From positions 7,572,437-7,636,436 of the forward strand of contig NC_071334.1 in the NCBI RefSeq assembly GCF_027744825.2: a stretch of 64,000 bases of DNA. Reading direction: 5' to 3'. Source of the stretch: Synchiropus splendidus. Its lineage: Eukaryota > Chordata > Actinopteri > Syngnathiformes > Callionymidae. Positions 34,179 to 45,718 of the stretch are shown piece after piece; the stretch's first letter is position 1, and every line of letters starts with the position of its first letter. The translations under genes and the position numbers were made by a program. The notes beneath the pieces were generated by a model. That model saw only the letters and a list, made by a program, of their open reading frames with translations, did not search any database and was not told the DNA's origin.

Positions 34179-36600
34179 ACCATCACCTGAAAAACCACTG
34201 TGGCAGACTGTGTTAATGCAGTGAGTTTGCAACCAATGTATAACACTGTGGCAGCTGCAGGAACAGTGTGCAAGACCTTTGTAGTAATATTTTAAAAAGG
34301 TTTATTAACACTGATGGGAAATTCCATAAATGACTGAGAATATGAATATTTGGGAATACGTTTTTTTTTTATGTAAATAAAAACTTTTATTTGGGTGTTA
34401 ATGGGTGTTATACAGTGTTAATATTCTTGTAAGTGCTTGTGCTACTAATAAAGTTATTCACAGACGGAGGAATGCTGAATGACTGAGGAAGCACGAGAGG
34501 AGAGTGTGGTTGAGGGTGTGTGAGAAAGAGAGACGTTACAGTTGGAATACAATGCCGGGAGTGAAGCAGACACTCTCACGAGTAAACACGCGAGATACAG
34601 GTGTGTCCTCTAGATTTAGTGGTCGGACTTTAACAAGTGAATTGTGATTAATTAATTAATCATAATTAACAAGTTAAAATATTTCATTTAATCGTTTTAT
34701 TTTAATTTAGTTGAACAGTTTGCTCTCCAGACAACACAGAACCTTTGTAAGTGCAGGAGTTCCTGGTCCACTGATCCCACTGATGCACAAGACACGTGGC
34801 AGCTAGGATGATAACAACAACAACAAACATGGAGGAATCCCTGAACAAAAGCAAACAAAAGCATCTCTTTGCTTTTGTTCAGGGAGGTTTTTCACTGCAC
34901 AATGACCGGGGTTTCCACTACTCTGAATGTACTTGAAATTCTTATAACATTGAAATTCTTATACAAATATTTTCAAGACATGAAAAGAGCTCTAGTTTAA
35001 ATAAGGCGATATAAAAACTTGAATTTAGCCACCATCGTGATTTATTGTGCTGTTGTCAAAATGATGCAAAATGAACAATATTTTGTTGTTTAAATGTATG
35101 TATGGGTCCATCATTAGTTTCACTAATATACCAAATTCATTCTAATTAAAAAATGTGACAAATATCTTATCTTCTTCCCATGTTGGACGTAGAAGGCCTA
35201 CTGATGTGCCACTGCTTTAATTAACTGTATTTTACCATTTTTTTACCACTTTATTTGATTTCAGCTCTGTTGTTCATCACTGCTGCTGTAAATCTGAGCA
35301 AATTCATTTCCCCCCTCATGTAAATACTGTCTTTTCCTTTTCCTTTTCCTTCTTTTCTTCTGGTTTTCTTGTCATATTGTTTTGTTGTCTTGTGGTCCTC
35401 TTTCAAACTCTTTCAAGTTCTTTTTCACTCCCACAAAATGCTGCACTATGATCTCCTAAACAGCTGCAGCATGGTGGTCGTACTCCACTGCCATATTTCC
35501 TATATTCACTCCACATCAGTTCAACAGTTCAATAATCACCCTGTCTCCTACTTCATCTCACCGGGGACGGAGTGAGAGCAACTGCCCTTTGTTATTCACA
35601 CGAGGACACTGGTTTTGTTTTTAATGGCCAGTTATAGCTGACTTTTTTGAGTCAAGCTGTCATTTTAGTTTCATTCACTTAAGTGAGTCACTTGTGTAGT
35701 TTGGTTTCAGTAGATTGAAAGTCTGGGCTCTGCACTTATTTTAGTCAGAGTCATGCATGACACTGTCAAGCAGTCAGGTTTTCACCGCCGAAAACTGTAT
35801 TTTTAAGTGATAAGATTTGTATTTAGCTTGTATACTGACCTATCAGTATACCAAATGTAACTGGTGGTGTGGACGAAACACATGCACCTAAAAACTAAAT
35901 ACACAGAATAAAAACAAGACCATTAATGGCACTTGGACAGTAAAAAGAGCTGCTTGACAACAAATGAGGATTGAAATGTTGTCCATTAACATGCCTAAAA
36001 ACAAATATCCAATATTCTAACACGGATTAATTATTTAATTGAAAATTCAGAGTTATTATGTCCTCATTTTTGCATATTTTGCAGGACACGCTTATTCTAG
36101 TCTAACATAATCATTTTAGTGGACAAAAGCAACACTAACGGACAATGTGTCCATGACGTGAATACATCCGGTCAGCCCTTCAGGCTGCAGCCCAAAGACG
36201 GACCACACTTTACGGGGGATTCGGGAGGTTCATTGAATCTGGCGCAACTTTATCCAGTAAACCGCTGGACAGAGCAGCAGGAGCGTTAGCTTGTTAGCTT
36301 TACAACACATTCCAATCATGCGTCAGTAAACACACGAAAAGTTACTTCCGTGTAGCTAAGTCTCGCTCTAGGCGGATGTCATAAACACCCATCGCAAAGT
36401 TTCAAAGTAACAGTACTGTAAATAATGTTGATAATTATTATTATAAAAACGTAGCTTACGCAACAGCTTATTTGCCATAGTTGACGGTTATATAGTTTAA
36501 TTTAAAGTGTATAGTTTAACAGCTTCAGCGTAATCGAAACATAAACGACGTCATTTACATATCACATATAAATACATCCCCAATTCCCATCATGGTCCCA
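34179..36600. other. intergenic between ZF7 and TRIM
   Basis: ZF7 3' UTR to about 34455, then AT-rich DNA without a recognisable gene. Contains the strong hairpin at 34838-34885 and a TTTTCC tract near 35335-35360. Confidence 0.5.
34838..34885. repeat. 18-bp perfect inverted repeat (hairpin)
   Basis: Arm 34838-34855 (TCCCTGAACAAAAGCAAA) is the exact reverse complement of 34868-34885, with a 12-nt loop. Stem length and loop size would allow a transcribed hairpin or a tiny palindromic element. Confidence 0.75.
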
Positions 36601-37197
36601 CCCAGCTGACGTCATTGCCTATTGTCGTTCACTACTTGACTACATTTGAATGCAAAGCGCATTACCATCCTCGCTGTATTCAGCTGAGGCATCTACGCTT
36701 GAGCTTCAAGCCCCTGCTTCGGTGGTCGAAGTGAAACCTTGGCAACCAAGCTCTCTTGTGGAGACGCGGGAGGATGTGACGTCACACATGCGACACACAG
36801 ACACAACCATTGTTGTTTATATTCTCCGAGAGGTAAGGTGCGGAGCTCTCGTTGGTAGTTAGTTCGTGTGGTTTGACTGGTTTGTGCTCGCTTTTATTAG
36901 GTTCACCGGAATACACGCTGTTTATAGCGTTTACTTTCAACTCGTTCCTGTGGTGACGGTGAAGTGTCGCGTGTGAAAGTTTTTGAACACGTGTGATCTG
37001 CTCTGCTGGGTGTGTGTCGTTTGTTTTTAGTTTGCTAAAGGTGGCGGTGAAGAAATAAACTACTGTGCTGTTCCTTTCAACAGATCCTGATTGAACTGTG
37101 TGGTTCCAAATAGTTGTGTCCGGATTTTTTAGCTTGGGTTCCAGAACCTGGCCTGACAACAAAGACGTTCACTCCACGTTCATTTACCAAAAGTGAC
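36601..37197 (+). promoter_or_regulatory. TRIM promoter and 5' UTR
   Basis: Contains two CRE-type sites, TGACGTCA (36778-36785) and TGACGTCATT (36608-36617). GTTCCTTTCAACAG ends at about 37082 and looks like an acceptor, so an untranslated first exon around 36790-36840 (before AGAGGTAAGG) is possible. The main reading frame remains open to TTG at 37114, but the first ATG with family N-terminal sequence is at 37198. Confidence 0.5.
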
Positions 37198-38802
37198 ATG
37201 GAGAAGACCAGAGTTGATCTGCTGAGAGAATCATTCTCCTGTTCCATCTGTCTGGAGCTCCTGACGGATCCTGTCACACTTCATTGTGGACACAACTACT
37301 GTAAGAGCTGTGTGGAAGGTTCCTGGAGTGAAAGGAACATCTACCAGTGTCCTCAGTGCCGACAGACCTTCACACCGAAGCCTGTCCTGCAGAAGAACAC
37401 TGTGTTAGCAGAGATTGTGGAGGAGCTGAAGAAGACTCAAGCTGCTGACCTCTGCTATGCTGGACCTGAAGATGTGGCGTGTGACGTCTGCACTGGAAGG
37501 AAGCTGAAAGCCCTCAAGTCCTGTCTGATTTGTGTGGTCTCTTACTGTGAGCAACACCTGGAGCCTCATCTGGAAGCTCCGGCCTTCAGGAGACACAAGC
37601 TGGTCCAACCGTCCAAGCAACTCCAGGAGATCATCTGCTCTCGCCACCATGAGGAGAAGAAAATGTTCTGTCGTACTGATCAGCTGGTCATCTGTCATCT
37701 CTGCGCTGAGGAACAACACAAAGACCACGACACAGTTACAGCTGCAGCAGAGAAAAGCAGGCAAGAAAGAGAGGTTGATCGCCGTCGAGAAAAGATCCAG
37801 CAGATGATCCAGGAGAGAGAGAAGGAAGTGAAGCAGCTTAAGGAGGAGGAGAAGAAAATCACTGTCTCTGCTGATAAAGCAGTGGAGGACAGTCATGAGA
37901 TCAACCAGCTGATCCAGAACGTCCAGAGAAGAATGACATATTTTGAGCAGCGGATCAGAGCCCACCAGCTGATTGAAATGGCTCGAGTCCGAGAACTTCA
38001 GGAGCAGCTGGAGCAGGAGAACACTGAGCTCAAGAAGAAAGATGCTGAGCTGCAGCAGCTGTCACTCACCAACAGTCACACAGTATTCCTCCAGAACTTC
38101 TCACTACCAGAGGTCAGTGAAGACATGCTTACCCCCAGGCCCTGCATGTTCCGTTCCAGCTTTGAAGAAGTCACACACGCCATGTGGTCCTGCAGCAAAG
38201 GACTCCTGGACGCTGTGAGAGACACTTTGATCGACACCTCACCGATGCCCCATTCAGAGCCCAAGACCCGAGCTGAGTTCCTCAGATACTCTCTGGACAT
38301 CACCATGGATCCAAACACTGCACAAACAACGTTGAAGTTGTCTGAAGGAAACAGGAAAGTGACGGGCATGGTAGAACATCAGTCTCTTCCTCATCATCCA
38401 GACCGATTTTGGCATTATCCACAGGTCCTAAGTAAAACGCCTCTAACTGGATGTTGTTACTGGGAGGTGGAGTGGGAAGAAGAAATAAAAATAGCAGTCT
38501 CATACAAGCACATCCGTAAATCAGGAGAACAAAGTTATTTTGGGGATAATGACAAATCTTGGGCTTTGCATTGTGACGAGTGCAGTTGTACATTTACCCA
38601 TGACAGCATCCGTACTAGATACAGAACTGTTCCTTCCTCCAGAGTGGGAGTGTACCTGGATCACTCTGCAGGTCTCCTGTCCTTCTACAGCGTCGCTGAG
38701 ACCATGACCCTCCTCCACCGAGCCCAGACCACCTTCACTCAGCCTCTCTATGCTGGAGTCTGCATCTGGATCAGGTCGTGTGAGTTTGTGAACCTGAAAT
38801 GA
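37198..38802 (+). CDS. finTRIM/TRIM16-like E3 ubiquitin ligase (RING, two B-boxes, coiled coil, PRY-SPRY)
   Basis: Single open exon, 534 aa. RING C3HC4 ligands: C15, C18, C30, H32, C35, C38, C51, C54. B-box 1 at about 95-124 (C95, C98, C109, C112, C117, H120). B-box 2 at 147-177 (C147, H150, C158, D161, C166, C169, H174, H177). Coiled coil about 178-310, rich in E, K and Q. PRY-SPRY (B30.2) about 350-534, with LDITMDPNTA and YWEVEW motifs. RING TRIM proteins transfer ubiquitin, dimerise by the coiled coil and recognise targets by the SPRY. Fish finTRIMs are a large, virus-inducible family; whether this copy is antiviral is inference. Start chosen at MEKTRVDLL because fish TRIMs begin just before the RING. 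Polyadenylation signals AATAAA at 39024-39029 and 39068-39073. All metal ligands are present, so probably functional. Confidence 0.93.
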   Translation: MEKTRVDLLRESFSCSICLELLTDPVTLHCGHNYCKSCVEGSWSERNIYQCPQCRQTFTPKPVLQKNTVLAEIVEELKKTQAADLCYAGPEDVACDVCTGRKLKALKSCLICVVSYCEQHLEPHLEAPAFRRHKLVQPSKQLQEIICSRHHEEKKMFCRTDQLVICHLCAEEQHKDHDTVTAAAEKSRQEREVDRRREKIQQMIQEREKEVKQLKEEEKKITVSADKAVEDSHEINQLIQNVQRRMTYFEQRIRAHQLIEMARVRELQEQLEQENTELKKKDAELQQLSLTNSHTVFLQNFSLPEVSEDMLTPRPCMFRSSFEEVTHAMWSCSKGLLDAVRDTLIDTSPMPHSEPKTRAEFLRYSLDITMDPNTAQTTLKLSEGNRKVTGMVEHQSLPHHPDRFWHYPQVLSKTPLTGCCYWEVEWEEEIKIAVSYKHIRKSGEQSYFGDNDKSWALHCDECSCTFTHDSIRTRYRTVPSSRVGVYLDHSAGLLSFYSVAETMTLLHRAQTTFTQPLYAGVCIWIRSCEFVNLK

Positions 38803-39369
38803 AAACAACAGTGTGAGAACCATTGTGTCTCACAGACTCTTCCTGCTGCTCGTTGACTTCACATCACATGATCAATAGCTGCTTTTGAAAGGACCCTGCT
38901 TTGCTGATCTGAATTTTTTTTTTTTTTTTGCATCCTTCTGGCGTCGGCATCCATTGTCATGCATCTAAAGACTTTCTTAATCCAAGAATGATGAGGCATG
39001 TGATCACAGGACTGCCATTTCTAAATAAAAGATGATTTAATGAATGAACCACAAAAATGGTTGTTGCAATAAAACAGAGCTTGTGTTGGCAGTTTCCCTC
39101 TACATGGATCACAGTCCAGCCCTCACCTCAGGGGAAGAGTCTGGGTGACATCCTGGACATTGTCATCACCAAGACGAGGCCACCAGAAGCCGAACTTTAG
39201 ACTGCGCTGTGTGGCGGGATGGAAACTGGCGCTCTGCTGTTTCACTGTGAGGCATGGTGGTCCTCAAAGAGGAACCTGAGATGTTTCAGGAGGAGGAATA
39301 TATCAATGAACTTGCTGCCAGGTTTATGGAACCCATCTGACACACAGGGCTTCTCACTCTGCTACGGGC
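38803..39369. other. TRIM 3' UTR and intergenic
   Basis: T-rich tract at 38914-38929, two polyadenylation signals, then unassigned sequence before the NLR relic. Confidence 0.5.
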
Positions 39370-39875
39370 TGTGCAGGTGGTTTTCCAGCAGGAGGCGCCT
39401 TCAGGAGTTTCTGGCTGCGCTTCATGTCCACTTTAAGTTCTTCAACTCTGGAGTGAACCTGCTTGACTCACTGCGAACATCAACACTGTCAAGAATCTTC
39501 AGAAAGAATGTCCACGAACAGTTTTACCAGAGAGGAATTAGTGTTGCTTTAAAAAGTCCACCCCGGCCTTCATCTCACTGTCCTCAGAGGAAGATCTAGA
39601 CGTGTTTGACCTGAAGAAATACTTTGCTTCAGAGGAGGTTCTTGAGAGGATGCTGCCGGTGGTCCAAGCTTCAAAAGAAGTTCTGTAAGTGGATCAAACA
39701 CTGAAACCTAAAACACCTCTGATCATGTGAACTGTTCATGAATGTTTGAATATTCTTCATTTTATTCAGACTGAGTGACTGTGGACTGTCAGAGAGAAGT
39801 GGTTCCCTTCTGTCCTCAGTCCTCAGCTCTCCGTCCTCTAGTCTGACACAACTGGACCTGAGCTCCAACATCCCG
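39370..39875 (+). pseudogene. NLRC3-like (fish NLR) relic: NACHT-end and first LRR exon
   Basis: 39390-39545 reads LQEFLAALHVHFKFFNSGVN, typical of the region after the NACHT domain in fish NLRs. 39565-39684 contains SSEEDLDVFDLKKYFASEE in a different frame, showing a frameshift in between, and ends at donor GTAAGT (39685). The next exon (39770-39875, after TTTATTCAG) encodes an LRR (LSDCGLSERSG, LTQLDLSSN) and joins in phase. The LRR is cut at about 39876 by a mobile element. No NACHT P-loop is present. Related intact proteins are cytosolic innate immune sensors. This copy is dead. Confidence 0.8.
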
Positions 39876-40575
39876 TGGGAATTGCAAAAAGGCCACCAGT
39901 GCTTCCACTCCTCTGTTCCTGGACTACAGGTCTCTGAATGGTGAAATGGCTTAGAACTGGCCGTAACAGCCATGACAGTATTTGTTTTGTGGCTGAGCTG
40001 TAGTCCTTTCTCCTCTGGCTGTCATAAATGGCCAGCTCATTTGGTCCACAGAACACATTGCTGACTGTCACCCAATGATTGCCATCCACATGTAGAACCT
40101 GAACAAACTTGGACTTGGGGGTTCCAACCACTCCACCATTCCCAATGACTGAGAAAAGAAGGACTGACTGGAATCTGTCCAACTCTGGGTGCTGTCTTGC
40201 AAGGTAGTAGGAGGTCAAATCTGTTTCGTCACTGGTAAGCCAGTAATTTTGATTCAAAATGCTGGTGATGTCATGATGGCTATATGCCAAAAAATTAGGC
40301 TCTTTAAAGAGAAGGGCATGAGAGCATCCTTGTTTTCACCATTCAAAAAGAAAACTCCACCCAAATTTCCATTTGTAAAGAAGACACATGAGGGGCAACA
40401 AGGACGCCAATGCACTGTCCATGTGTACTGTGCGTGTCGTACAGTGCACAATGGAGAACTGATGGTTCAGTGCCATGCCTGCAATGAATGGTATCATCAT
40501 ACTTGCATTGACATTCCCGAAACAGCCATCAACTCAGAAGAAGAATGGTTCTGCCCAAAATGCTTTGAAGAGTGA
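39876..40575. mobile_element. Ulp1-protease/PHD-finger element relic with internal inversion
   Basis: Minus strand 39880-40290 encodes a C48 (Ulp1-like) protease domain: histidine in DGNHWVTVS, aspartate in AIYDS and a VVQEQRSGS block. The catalytic cysteine motif (usually DCGLFA) reads TGGLFA. Plus strand about 40300-40575 encodes a C-terminal PHD finger (VYCACRTVHNGELMVQCHAC, then EWYHHTC and WFCPKC) ending in a stop. In related multicopy animal proteins I recall Ulp1 then PHD on one strand; here they point apart, so the copy was inverted internally. Probably part of a DNA transposon-borne gene; the family is not certain. Not functional as a protease. Confidence 0.65.
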
Positions 40576-41279
40576 AAGCATCACTGGCATGTATACTGGG
40601 AGTGTGTATATATTGTAAATAGACTGTAAATAAGCCATCTATCTATGTTGAGGGAGCCATAAAGATGTACGTGTCTGTCTGTCTGTCCAATATTTTTGTC
40701 TGTCTGTCTATCTATCGATCGATCTATGATGCTGCAATAGACATGTTTGGATTACACATTGAATCCTGGATTATTCCAAAATGCTGCCATGATATGGGAC
40801 CAAAATCACTCTGGTGGTAGCTACTACTCTCTACTATGAGCTGGTGATGTTGTTATTCACAGACCTTTGCACATTTACGTGTAGTATTTGGTCAAAGTAC
40901 AGTGCACTGTAATGTAAATGCATATTTAAATCACAGGCATTTGCATATAAAATGAGTAAAAGTAAAAATGATCCAAGGTTTTGAGTGTTAGCAGGACTAA
41001 ATTGATAAATTAATGATGTCATTCCGGATGTTTCACACCTAAAATAAAAACACCAATCATGTTTGACCAAGATGATACAGATTTTCATATCTCTCGTCCA
41101 AATATTAATTCGGCTCAAAATAAAAAATAACATGGAAAAGTTTCTGTCGCAAGAATCATTCGCTTTATTTGTTTCAACTCGCAGTCTTCAGTTCTGTTTC
41201 ATTGCTACCGTAATGTGATGTCTCTGCGCGCACTGAAAATCTGACTGTGGATAGCTTGACTGCGACCGCGGAAGAGTCG
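40576..41279. other. intergenic with TCTG/TCTA simple repeats
   Basis: Tetranucleotide tract GTCTGTCTGTCTGTCC...TCTATCTATCGATCGATCTA at about 40672-40725. Otherwise no recognisable gene. Confidence 0.55.
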
Positions 41280-42400
41280 GATAGCTTGACTCCAGTGCCA
41301 TGGCCGCTTTGCTGCGCATGGCGCAGGCCTTCATGAAGGATGGAGGAAGAATTTGCGCGCTTTTACAAATGGCGGCGCGAAACATGTGGCTGGGCCTAAC
41401 CGGTCTGGGGCACAAGGAGAGACGAGTCCTCTCCGGAGTTCCCATTACGAAGGATTCACTGTTCGGTGAGGGCTTCACGGAACATGTTGAACGTCTGGAA
41501 GGCTCGAGGAAGACTGGTTACGGAACTGCCCCAAGGAAAACTGGCACGGCGAACGGCATGGGGGAAAGAGGAGGGAGCCAAAAACGAGGGCCGCGGGCAG
41601 AGGCCGCAGTGGTGAGTCGAGGCCTGTGGCCTCCACCTGCGGCACCAACTACGGCCCAGATGCACTTCAGGCTCGGCTCGGCTCTGGGAGGCAACGATCA
41701 TTTTCCCGCAAAGTGGCTTTTTGTTGTTTTTAATAAAAGTACTTTAGAAAATGCGTTGTCTGGTGCTTCTGTTACTACTTCGAGCGCCCCTCAGGTTCGC
41801 GTTTTCACTCTCACCCTATGTGAGTGGGTGTTTAGACTGGACTGCTCAGAGTTCTGCTGCTCTCTCGGCTAGGAAGCGATGTCGGCCTCGGGCTGGAGGC
41901 TCGACAGGCGTCGGTAACCTCCGTGCGTTTTTCGAACCCCCAACTGGCTCAGGAGTGGCAGTGTCCCGACGTGGACGTTACTACTCCACTGGAGATACGC
42001 TCAGTGTCGAGAATAGAGCAGAGTGTGCGAGAGATGCCAAATACATCCGGAGGTTGTTAAATCTCCACATCCTCGCCCCTTCAATAAGTAACAGTAAAGC
42101 AATTACTGGAATCCAGTGTCCATTCGGGAGCTCTAACTGACAGATGCGTACGTCCATGTCACAAAATGTATCTTGGGTTTGCGGGTTTGGGATTTTTTTC
42201 AGTTCAATCGCTTTCCATTTAGTTTTTCCCATCGTCCCCGACCGGACTTTCTCCAAGTGGATGTGACTCTGGAACCGCTGCGGAGGAAGGGGATCAGAGT
42301 GCTGACATGTCTGGACGACTGGAAGGAAGAGGAACCTATGAGTCACATGGAGATCTTGTCTCACATCAGTCAGTTGGGGCTTGTGGTGAATTTGTAATAT
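41280..42400 (+). mobile_element. DIRS-type retrotransposon relic (gag-like and reverse transcriptase fragments)
   Basis: 41300-41560 encodes a segment (RNMWLGLTGL, DSLFGEGFTEHVERLEGSRK) like the fish DIRS ORF1 protein. 42138-42397 resembles the DIRS reverse transcriptase: DAYVHV, then PLRRKGIRVLTCLDDW, where LDD corresponds to the catalytic YxDD-type box, and ILSHISQLGLVVN. Between them the frame changes repeatedly and most of the RT and the tyrosine recombinase are missing. No terminal repeats identified. Dead copy. Confidence 0.7.
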
Positions 42401-42959
42401 ATTAAACCCTCCAATATCTGTATACAATATATGAAGAAGAAAAACATGTTAGTAACATGGCTGAGTTCTGTAAGTAATTCTGATTCCATTTCCATTGGTG
42501 ATGTCCGACCGAGCACGCCAGGACTTCCTGTTCTGGAGCTCTTAGGCGCCAGATGAGAGGGGTGTCAGTATGATTATTTGGTTGGAGGAAAGTAAAGGAA
42601 GAGAAACAATTTTTTCTGATCACTTTAATCACATTTAAGACCAGAACTGTACTAGATCACAATAGTGCTCAACTCATCTGAACCCCAACCATTGCTTCTT
42701 CAAGACAGAAAGACATGAAGATGCTGGGGATCAGTGGATGAAGGAATGTGAATCAGTCGTCACTCCAAACTCATGGAGGAAATGTTTTCATTGAATCTCC
42801 GGAGAACTCCGTCCACAGTGTCGTCAAGAGAGAAACACAGAACTGATGCATCAGTGCATTTATTGAAGTATCATTCTCTATTGATTTAGGATCAATAGTT
42901 CCGATGAACTGCATCATGCCCTGTTTTGGGTCAGTGAGGACCAGCATTAAACACGACAA
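42401..42959. other. intergenic upstream of tRNA-Ala
   Basis: No gene recognised. 42890-42959 precedes a tRNA gene and includes TCAGTGAGGACCAGCATTAA, similar to the flank of the tRNAs at 6455 and 51434. Confidence 0.45.
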
Positions 42960-43031
42960 GGGGATGTAGCTCAGTGGTAGAGCGCATGCTTAGCATGCAT
43001 GAGGCCCTGGGTTCGATACCCAGCATCTCCA
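42960..43031 (+). tRNA. tRNA-Ala(AGC)
   Basis: Complete cloverleaf with G3-U70, loop TTAGCAT and intact A and B boxes. Variable region AGGCC rather than AGGTC, and anticodon stem GCATG. Confidence 0.95.
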
Positions 43032-43645
43032 CTCTGATTTCTTGTTCCTCCATGTTACTGACCAAAAGATCCACCTCCATTGTGTTGTTTTCTGTTGATG
43101 ATGACTCATCCAAAATGCAGGGACTTCACGCACAGTGGCTGGATAAACTTAATCCTCACCACCACTGTAGTTATGCATCATCGTACAGTGTTCAGAAGCA
43201 AACAGGGCTCTGACGCTAACATTAAACTGGACACAGTGCTACATTATAGGGGTGCTGATGTTTGCATGTGTTCCTGCACAGACTGACTAAGATAAGCCAA
43301 TAGACTCTTTTCCTCTGTACTTCCTCTGACGTTTTCCATCCATTAAAGACTAAAGACCAGGTCAGATGAAAGGCTCAAATTAGGACACTGGGCCAAGTAG
43401 TCTCGCAGATAAACCACTAGACCAATGACTCTGAGCTTGTCCTGAGTAAGGTTTACTGCTAAATTGTGTTTGATGCACACAAGGAGAGCAGGGAAAAAAC
43501 AGAATAAGTTACTTTTGGAGGAGTGTTTGTTTGTTGTTAATGTACTGAGTGATATTTATTAATTTATAACAAGTGTTATCGTTTTTGAAAACAGTAATCA
43601 AAGAAAAAAAGAAGCTGAATTGGGTAGGAGGGTGCTTCTTCGAGG
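43032..43645. other. intergenic
   Basis: No recognisable gene or RNA. Confidence 0.4.
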
Positions 43646-44602
<957 letters not shown>

Positions 44603-45129
44603 CTGTGTTAAGTAAATTAAAGTACATGATTTAAAAGACTATTTGGCATCAATATTTATAACTAAATTATACTTTAAAAGATAATTTCACTATTCATCAT
44701 ACATGAGAGAACATTGATATTCGACATGACGTACTGTAAAACAAAGACAGCGAATGTAACTTGATGGAAACACTCGCGGGACTTTGAAAGAGACACGCCG
44801 CCACCATTCCTGATTGGTCTTGGAATCGATTTGTCTTTGTGCACGCACTCAATCACCCATGCGCCTCGCGTTCTTTGATAAGCATGCAGCGCGGTTTCAT
44901 TAGTGAGTTAGAAGCGACTAAGCATTTACACATTTAAATTACTAGCCTAACCTATTTAAAAAAGGTTAGGCTAGTAGTTATAAGACCCATGTGTTGCAGG
45001 TCAAAATAAATAATCTCCTAAGCGCATAAACAGGACAACTATGCTGTTTGGTGGAAGTATATATTTAAGATTAGGGAAGAACATATTTCATCATGGAATG
45101 CCTGATGTCAGCAGCGGCTGATCAGCCAA
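44603..45129. other. ZF8 upstream region with hairpin
   Basis: Contains the hairpin at 44940-44976 and the point where similarity to the family 5' UTR ends (near 45100). Exon 1 has apparently been deleted or replaced. Confidence 0.45.
44940..44976. repeat. 14-bp perfect inverted repeat (hairpin)
   Basis: TACTAGCCTAACCT (44940-44953) pairs exactly with 44963-44976 across a 9-nt A/T loop. Function unknown. Confidence 0.7.
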
Positions 45130-45699
45130 GGCTTGAATGAATCCTTAAAAACCATTTCTTCCACCGGACAATCCACGAAAAAAACACGAGGCTGCTTCAG
45201 AGTTGTAGGTGAAGAACAAGGAGGAGTGGGCGGAGCCATGCGCACAAACATCCGGGTCACGTCCTTCCCTCATCCGGAAGTGCAACTTGAGTTGCTCTTC
45301 AACACAGCATACTGTTCGCGTTTTGTTTGTTTGTTATATGAGTACAGGGCAGTTTTTCGAATTTGATGTCATTGTGTAGCAAAATAGATCGAGCCAACTT
45401 TCTGAGCCACACTCTTTCAGAACAAGAGGAGGCGGTAATGCACCGAAATGCACCCATCAACAACAGGAAAAAGGAAAACAGGCCGCGCCATCACCGCCGT
45501 TTTCTTCTCTGAGAACCGTCAAGTAGCTTCGCGTCCTTTTGTTCTCCTTTGGTGGATTAAAAACGTATGACTGCACATTTTAAACGATTCTTTCAAGCAG
45601 CGACGGATAGCTGCTGCCGACAGTTACTAGCTGTCAAGTTTGCGTGACATATTCACTGGCTGTAAACGAGAAAGGGAACGAACGAGAGTCCTGCTGGAG
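45130..45699. promoter_or_regulatory. divergent promoter region between ZF8 (-) and ZF9 (+)
   Basis: Minus side: GTGGGCGGAGCC (45226-45237) beside GTTCTTCACC and AGCAGCCTCGTG. Plus side: GGCCGCGCCATCACCGCCGT (45481-45500), TTTCTTCTCTGAGAACCGTC, then the shared 5' UTR ending CTGCTGGAG. Mirrors the ZF4/ZF5 arrangement, although the minus-side gene is broken. Confidence 0.6.
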
Positions 45700-45718
45700 A
45701 TGGAGACTGAGAGAGCAG
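45700..45718 (+). CDS. ZF9, exon 1 (19 coding nt, METERA)
   Basis: ATGGAGACTGAGAGAGCAG followed by donor GTACTCACACACACAC. Phase 1; joins G|GA at 48125. Confidence 0.8.

Noticed and set aside
36782..37162. 126-aa minus-strand ORF upstream of TRIM
   Set aside because: No known domain, lies in the TRIM promoter and 5' UTR, and has no promoter of its own that I can see.
37405..37965. 186-aa minus-strand ORF inside TRIM
   Set aside because: Leucine-rich antisense shadow of the coiled-coil codons.
40189..40300. First third of the plus-strand 128-aa PHD ORF as real protein
   Set aside because: This part is antisense to the Ulp1 domain; only the portion after about 40300 looks like genuine PHD-bearing sequence.
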